64,000 nucleotides of DNA. Source: Pyrrhosoma nymphula. Lineage: Eukaryota > Arthropoda > Insecta > Odonata > Coenagrionidae. Made by a program: the position numbers and the translations under genes. The stretch is from contig OY754339.1 of assembly GCA_963573305.1 (NCBI GenBank), positions 72,463,376 to 72,527,375 of the forward strand, given 5' to 3'. The notes beneath the pieces were generated by a model, which had not been told where the DNA came from, searched no databases, and worked only from the letters and a program-made list of their open reading frames with translations. Below are positions 57,661 to 64,000 of this stretch, in pieces. The first letter of the stretch is position 1. Each line of letters starts with the position of its first letter.

Positions 57661-60600
57661 GATGAAAAGTAAACGGCCTTTATTTATCCACGTTTTATTC
57701 ACAAATCCTAGTCGCGTGTGGCAAAATACTCACTCTCACGCCAAAGTTAAAACCTTTGTGTAGTATCACGGAGTTTTTAGTAACAACCGGATTCATCCAA
57801 CAGTGGAGATTATAAGGTAGATGAAGCCGGCCGTTATAAAAATAATTCTGTGGCATTTTACAAAGTTTTTATCTTTTGTGTAAGTATGCGATTTCACTAA
57901 GTTGTGCGTAACTCTGTGGGATATACTCATTAATTCATCAGTTTTCTAGAATATCAATACATATAGTAAGTCTACACTGATATAATTTGAAATAAAAGAC
58001 TTTAATTATTATTTTGGCTTCAAATGATGAAATTATGTTCGAAAAATCGATAAGAAAAAAGAAGAAAAAATGTTTATCCTATCTTTATCGTCAAATTATA
58101 GGTTCGAGAGGTAATTCAAATATCCTTTGATTGTGTTTTCAATAAGAATATTATTCCACGTTGCAGCTACCTACCCCTTTAATCCTAGAGTTTAGGATTT
58201 TTATCAACCTATATTTTAGGATGAAAAAGACGAACTTATTTACGTATATCTAAATTGGAAATAATGGTTATCCACGGATCATCTGGAAATGATAGACGAA
58301 TTTAGCAATTAAAACCATTCAGTCTTTCCTTGTATAATACGAGTGAAAGTTCATCCTGCAGCCTATAATTCCCTCTGTTACCTAAATCTAACATATAAAT
58401 TGATGTTTCTGGCTGTGAAATGCCAGTATATGTGTGAATTTATTGTAAAGAAACAATAATTTACTTATCATGATTTTCCTCAGAGGCCAAACCAGAGGCA
58501 TCATATTTATTTCTTCATTCATTACTTTTTCAATGCATATTTATTGTTACACACTACTCGAGCCTAGAGATTTAGTCAAAATTTTGTACCTATGAGTTCA
58601 AACTTATAAAGGAGTGGTCTCAAAATGAAAATATGCTTTTCCGCTTTTTAACATTGAGTTCTCAGCGTAAATTTCTAAGTGCCCATTCCGTCATTCTATA
58701 GTTTTTCCAATCCGAATATGAACCAACTCTGCACCTATTCCGTCCTGTATTTGTGTCTAGATGGTTAACTGATATACTACGTTGAAAAAAACAATCTAAT
58801 ATTCTAATTTCGAGTACAAATTCGAGGATAACAGTAAAAGTACGAATTATGTACTAAACATTGAGTGATGATGATCAAACTAAGTCTGGAATGGCATCTA
58901 AATAGGCCTTCAAAGAACTGAGGAGAAATGTGAACCATGCAAAGTTGTTTTGTACGAACTGAGACATGACAGTCTCTTGAAAAGAATGATGGAAGAAACG
59001 ATTCATGGCAGTGACTATCAAGGAAATCTAAGGGTGAAATATGAAAAGAAATTAATAAACTGAGAGTAATCCAAAGGAAGGATTGAGTGGAAATTAATCT
59101 GTTGGCTGATGAGAGAGTGCAGTGAAGAGCCATAGCAAATCTATTTTCGGATTGGTGACTACCAATGATTCAAATAACCACAATTGGTTTAAAAATAAAA
59201 GCTTAAGAATGAATGGTGTTAGAAGCAATGTAAAAATGGAACATTTGGTTATTGATTAAGATCAAATAAATGGAGAAGGCCTACGAGGACCTAAGAAAAA
59301 AAAGACGTTTGATGAAAACCCACAGGAACATTGGGCACATTCTGAAACATATCAGCACCCGTAAAGCCATAATTGAAGAAGCAGCTCACATGAATAACTA
59401 CCCACGAAAACCAAGGTTGGAATACTTGATTTTATTGTGAATTTTGTAAAAAAATTGTTTACCCGCGGTGGGAATGGCAATATGCTCATTCATACATTAG
59501 CTCATCACTCCGACTTTTAGTTCACACATCAGCTCTTTCTTTCTTCTTAAACCAATGGCTAGGATTTTGATTTTCGGGTTGAAAAAGACAAAATCATAAT
59601 CGAATCCTTTCAAAAAGGGAAAATTATTTTCAGCAGACCCTAGGCCGGAGTGTTGACTTCCGTAGACCCTTATTGATTGATATTTTAATTAAAATATTTG
59701 TTGTCACTGAAGTTTGGTATTCTATTTTTACTGGGGTGTAAAGTTTTAATAAATATTTTGATGCTGAAAATTTTAATTACCCTTTCGCTGGAATTGACTT
59801 AAACTCCTCGATGATTTTTTTTATTAGACGGCTATGATGACAACCGAAACGAAACAGCCGAAATCCTCAATGTAATAAATGTAAATGTTCATCTTTCATA
59901 TTTTTTTACAATATTCACATTTACCAATTAAACACATAACGCAAAATCCAGCCTTTGTCTATTTTGGCAACATGTCCAACAAATGTTGTTAACGATAATA
60001 TTATTCTTATTTCAACTGTGGAATTTTATTTTTATTTTATTTGTTTATTTACATTTTTACTTTAATTTTGGTATATTCTTCCACTGTCATCACGTTTTAA
60101 GCCGAGTGTTGGCTCACAGTGCATTCATCCATTCCCAAAAACATAGAATAATCTAATTTGAATCCAACCGTTAGTTGCGTTACCCGCTGAAACTTTACAC
60201 ACCCATGTAGGAAACTCACTATGAAAATATCTTTCGCCTGGACTTAGATATCATATCATCCTTGTGTATTCCATAGAATACGCCTTTCATTCAGTTGATG
60301 AAATTTTCAACTTTAGGTTGTCATTTCTTCATCGGAGTTTCACATATTATTCAATATTTGTGGCTGAAATTTGCTCCGCACTTGAATAGAGTAAAAACCA
60401 GAAGATTTTGGCTATTTTCAAATAAGAATATATTTATTCCGGAGCTTGATGGAAATCAAATACGAGAAAGATGCTTCAATGTTATTGGCTTAAAAAAGTC
60501 ATTAAAATCAATGAACTATTTAACGTAAGGTGCTGCAGGCGCAGTTTAATTAGAAACGGTCGGTTGAAACTACCATAGATAACTACAGATGGAAGTAAAG

Positions 60601-61919
60601 TTCGCATAAATGGCTGTAGTACCAAGAGTAACGCTACCGAAGAGAATGGTATTGTTTCTTATTATTTCATTTCTTTTTAACCCGTGAGATGTTGACTCTT
60701 GTTAACATAAAATTTAAAATTTCTTTACTTCATCATTTTTTGTACCAGAAGAAGAGATTTAATTTTGATTTCACCCAAAAAACCATACTACCCTGCTTCT
60801 TTTGAAGTAATAACTTAAAATAAACTTTACATATATTAATGGCAGGTGCAACTAAGCACAATTAAATAGATTAAATATATTTGAAGCTCTGATTATTATT
60901 TCATGTACTTACATGGTGCTGTAACTTTTACTGGCCATAATAATAGTAACAATATATCAAATTTAAATATAAGTATTAATTTACTGAATATCCTTAACTG
61001 AAAGATTATGTTCGACTCTTTCCTCAACTCTCTGTTCTCTTTTTCCCTATGCTCACGGGATGGTTAATTTTAAATTATTTATTTTTTTAATTTAAGACAC
61101 TATCTAAAAAGTTATTTGAAGCGTAGTTTACTTTATTGCTGGAGACCATAATAAAAACATTAAAAATGCAAATTTCAACTATAATACATGTTCACAGTGA
61201 ACTGGGATAATCCCCATTATTCCTTACTGCAGGAGAAAAAAGGACGCATAGTTCTGCTCTCCACATAAGGAAATTGTTTCAAATATAGGCATTGTCAACG
61301 AACAGCTCTGAACAAGGTTCATTGCATGAAAACCTGAACAAACCTCGGCATTTGTGAATAAAACGAAATCGAATCGTCAGTGACGTGAGTTAGACCTAGG
61401 CAATTCTAAAGATAGAAATTTCGTTTGGACAAAAATAAATGTTAGGTGTTGCATTTCACACTTTGTATAAGTTGCATAAGTTTGCTTTAAAACATCCTCC
61501 TAAAAATGGGTAGTTGATTGTATGGTATTTAAGGTGTCATGTTTGAAAAGTTTGTAAATATAACGTTATGGACATTTAACAAACCATGCCTTATTATTGT
61601 TGAAAGTCGCCAATTACATTATCTCAAACATCATTTAACTATTATTGGTATATTCTACCAATAATCGATTTATTTCGCGAAACATCCGAATCTCGAAATT
61701 TTGTTGCTCCAGCGACGAAAACGGCTAAAGGTAGAACGTCTTTTATTCGTTGCAGAGCCATTTCAGACCCATTTAATTAGTTTATTTGAGCAATAAAACC
61801 CCTTCTGCGGGTAGCAAATAGCATTTCCACGTGGAACAGGGATAAAAATTAATCAACAAGCACACATATCTTCTTTACTATTGCCAATAAATCCCCGTGA
61901 TCTTATTATGGCTTCAACT
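57661..61919. other. Unassigned AT-rich spacer
   Basis: 4.3 kb with no feature that I can support. Frames at 58804-59133 and 60295-60528 show no domain. Confidence 0.5.
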
Positions 61920-62860
61920 CGGGGGGTATTAACCCCTACGCGTTGACACCACGTGTTGTCAGGGTTTTGCCAAGATCGCCTTGCCACCCCATCCCCATTT
62001 CGCCCCTGGCCCTATCCCCATTCATCCTCATAAACCTTCTATTTAAGCTCCATCTTTTCTCATCACTCTTTCATTACGCTTCCTTCCTTGTCCTCTCCCA
62101 TTTTCCCAACCTATCTCTCAGCTTCTTCGTTGTCCCTTTCCTTCCTTCTAATACGTAAAAGGCCACAGTCTTTCCCGTTTTCACGCCTGCTACCATCGTC
62201 CTAATATCTTCTGAGCCAACATTGCGCGCATCAGCACGGACCATATGTTATTTCAGGACATTCCCTGCTGCCGTAATAACATTTTTTTATCTTCAACCAC
62301 ATGTTGAGAAAAAATTAGGATTTTCGCATTTGAAAGATGTCCTCATTCATTCTTCCTCATTAAATGTGTATATGTGCCCTTGTTACAACATTCAATTATT
62401 TAAATATTCTTTATTTTCAGTATATTTACTTGAATTATATTTATTTATTATTTGTAAGAATATTGATTTATTTAAACTGCACCCCAATACTTGCAGGCAT
62501 TACATCATCACCATTAACCTATCCTGATGGAATAGGAATATTTTAATACATTTTTCATCAAAAATATATTGTACTGTGGAATGTCTTTTATTGTGCCTAA
62601 CGCGATGGTGGAAGTGAACCTCTGTAATAATGCGTGATTCATAGGTTCATTCCTTTGGAATCTTCTCAACCTACAGCATGAATGTTTTTAAATATTCTTC
62701 CATTTTAGGCTAGTAAATTTCAATTTTTCACTATAACTTTCTTCCTGCTCGTAATTTAAGAGAAATAGATCAATATAATGCAATTGTATTCAGAGGCTCC
62801 AAGTGTTACTAATTGCTTTGTTTTCCCATGTTACCCTGGCTTTCATCAGATAGTATATGA
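61920..62860. other. Unassigned spacer, C-rich at 61980-62160
   Basis: A pyrimidine-biased stretch gives the Leu/Pro/Ser frame at 61943-62158. Upstream RT sequence belonging to the downstream retroelement was looked for here and not recognised. Confidence 0.45.
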
Positions 62861-63753
62861 TTTATTTTTGTTTGCTTACCGCACTTCCAGCACCAAAATC
62901 ATACTGGATACATATTTTATTCAATTTCTTCATTTGAAATTTGTGCTAAAGAAAAGTTTAATATTTACACTGTAAGTTATTTAGATGATTGGCTACTGTA
63001 TTCACCTGATATATTTTACCCATGTACTGTTGTACAATTTTTAGAAAATGACTTAGGCATAACAGTGAATCGAAAGAAATCAAAACTTTGTTTAACCAAA
63101 CGAATAAAATATTTAGGAGTGCTTATTGATACAGACGACCACTCCCTACAACTTACACCAAGTGAACAAACAAGAGTGAACACAGTGATTCCCCTAATAC
63201 CAAAATTACGACAACAGGACATACCCAAGGCAGCAGGGTACCTCGCGTGGATCTGCTGGGTACTCAGACTGCCAACGTTCCTCATAAATCAAGTGTTCCA
63301 GAGATATATTTCCTGGTGGAATCACCTGTTGGACACCGAATTCTTCAACAAGAAAGTGTCATTACCCCGTCCTACCAACGATATAGATGTGTACACTGAC
63401 GCCACCCCTACAACGGGGGGAGTAGTTATTCCGGAATGGACTGTTAGCCAATCTTTTCCCATTCCGGACTTGTCATCAATTAACGCAAGTGAGGCATATG
63501 CCGCACTCATTGGCCTACAAAAGGCTCTGGACTTAATAAATGCCTTTGGTTTAACTAATATGCAAATTAATATGTATGTAGATAATACCAGTGCTCTGTA
63601 TTCTCTCTGATGTTTAAGTGCAATCCATTACTTGTAACCTTGTATATGAGTATTATAATAAAAGAAAGCGAGTCACACAGAGTGACCTGGCTCTGGATTC
63701 CGTCGTCCCTGAATCCCGCCGACCAGCCCTCGCGGGCCGTACCAACCTAATAT
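62861..63753 (+). pseudogene. RT-RNase H fragment of a DIRS-like or related retroelement
   Basis: Open from 62861 to 63610 (about 250 codons, no upstream start needed) with one frameshift near 63607, after which the next frame runs to a stop at 63751-63753. Motif C YLDDWLLYSP (YLDD at 62978-62989) is followed by ENDLGITVNRKKSKL and KRIKYLGVLID, the usual RT thumb/primer-grip order. The RNase H has all four acidic residues: D in VYTDATPT (63398-63400), E in INASEAYAA (63491-63493), D in MYVDNTSA (63581-63583) and D in SSLNPADQPSR (63721-63723). YLDDW and a tethered RNase H ending in NPAD..SR suggest DIRS-like or pararetroviral-type RTs rather than LINEs. Fingers and motif A are missing or unrecognisable. 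No integrase, tyrosine recombinase or gag is seen. The last 12 codons lie inside the palindrome. Confidence 0.7.
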
Positions 63754-63784
63754 GCTGGGGTCGGCCATGTTGGCTAAAACCACA

Positions 63785-63847
63785 TATATAGGCGGGTGCG
63801 CGCTCGCGGGGCTCAGTCGCGCCCCCGGGATTCAGGTTCGGTAGACG
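63785..63847 (+). promoter_or_regulatory. TATA-Inr-DPE core promoter, left arm
   Basis: TATATA at 63785-63790, initiator TCAGTC at 63813-63818 (predicted +1 A at 63815, 30 bases after the TATA start) and TAGACG at 63842-63847, which fits the DPE consensus DRGWYV at exactly +28 to +33. All three core elements at canonical arthropod spacing. Transcription would run rightwards through the loop into the other arm, producing a self-complementary RNA. Confidence 0.65.
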
Positions 63848-63869
63848 GTCTCCCGAGACAGCAGCAGAC

Positions 63870-63932
63870 CGTCTACCGAACCTGAATCCCGGGGGCGCGA
63901 CTGAGCCCCGCGAGCGCGCACCCGCCTATATA
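63870..63932 (-). promoter_or_regulatory. TATA-Inr-DPE core promoter, right arm (mirror image)
   Basis: Exact mirror of the left-arm promoter: TATATA at 63927-63932, initiator at 63899-63904 (+1 at 63902), DPE at 63870-63875. It faces the left promoter, so the two predicted transcripts overlap over 63815-63902. Confidence 0.6.
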
Positions 63933-64000
63933 TGTGGTTTTAGCCAACATGGCCGACCCCAGCATATTAGGTTGGTACGGCCCGCGAGGGCTGGTCGGCG

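Larger units (their letters stand above)
63717..64000. repeat. Perfect palindrome, arms of at least 135 bp
   Basis: 63717-63851 is an exact reverse complement of 63866-64000, with a 14-base loop (CCCGAGACAGCAGC). The match runs to the window edge, so the full arms may be longer. The arms are GC-rich with a TATATA island. The outer 37 bp of the left arm encode the C-terminus of the RNase H frame, so the palindrome duplicates part of the gene. Confidence 0.95.

Noticed and set aside
63657..63662. AATAAA as a poly(A) signal for the retroelement
   Set aside because: It lies inside the RNase H frame, upstream of the NPAD catalytic block, so it is probably incidental.
1..64000. CRISPR array, bacterial operons, rRNA or tRNA genes
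   Set aside because: No regularly spaced repeats, no operon-like gene packing and no cloverleaf; the sequence is eukaryotic. The only rRNA-like sequence is the 5S-derived SINE heads.

Overview
The window looks like non-coding, transposon-rich nuclear DNA from an arthropod, most likely an insect. This rests on AT-rich sequence with decayed LINE reverse transcriptases of arthropod-typical families, a piggyBac-type transposase relic with a TTAA-bounded end, a 5S-rRNA-derived SINE family, and two TATA plus TCAGT initiator core promoters. I found no convincing host protein-coding gene, no rRNA or tRNA gene, and no prokaryotic operon structure. Species cannot be named from the sequence alone.

Layout. 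1-8.4 kb: a 380-bp foldback element (592-971), AT-rich spacer, a 5'-truncated piggyBac transposase relic (4981-5895) with its right terminal repeat at 6479-6534, and a TA microsatellite. 8.4-11.7 kb: a minus-strand LINE (endonuclease + RT) split by a plus-strand Jockey-like LINE, which itself carries an inverted 138-bp copy of the neighbouring LINE. 11.7-25.7 kb: mostly spacer with LINE C-terminal scraps (16855-17222, 23550-23985, perhaps 20460-20880), tandem duplications and strand-biased low-complexity DNA. 25.7-30.2 kb: nested inverted-terminal-repeat elements (25781-26812), a 239-bp tandem duplication, a 610-bp foldback (28351-28960), a LINE tail and a full SINE with target-site duplication (29744-30128). 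32.3-36.1 kb: a large decayed LINE of the type with a C-terminal restriction-like endonuclease. 36.9-43.1 kb: a 5'-truncated SINE, a possible TATA/initiator promoter near 37.97 kb, a LINE 3' end (38403-39010) and a Jockey-type LINE (40313-43080), both minus strand. 43-62.8 kb: mostly unassigned spacer with hairpins at 49 kb, tandem repeats at 52.5 kb, a third SINE (55455-55644) and GC-rich tracts.

The most unusual region is the right end. From 62861 an RT-RNase H reading frame (YLDD plus all four RNase H acidic residues, one frameshift) runs directly into a perfect palindrome (63717-64000, arms at least 135 bp, 14-base loop). Each arm carries a TATA box, a TCAGTC initiator and a DPE match at exact arthropod spacing, so two identical promoters face each other across the loop. 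This could be the inverted-repeat end of a DIRS-like retroelement or an assembly/read palindrome; the window stops before that can be decided.

The elements interact mainly through nesting and shared sequence families: one LINE family supplies several scattered C-terminal fragments, the three SINE copies share a body, and several unnamed dispersed repeats occur two or three times.
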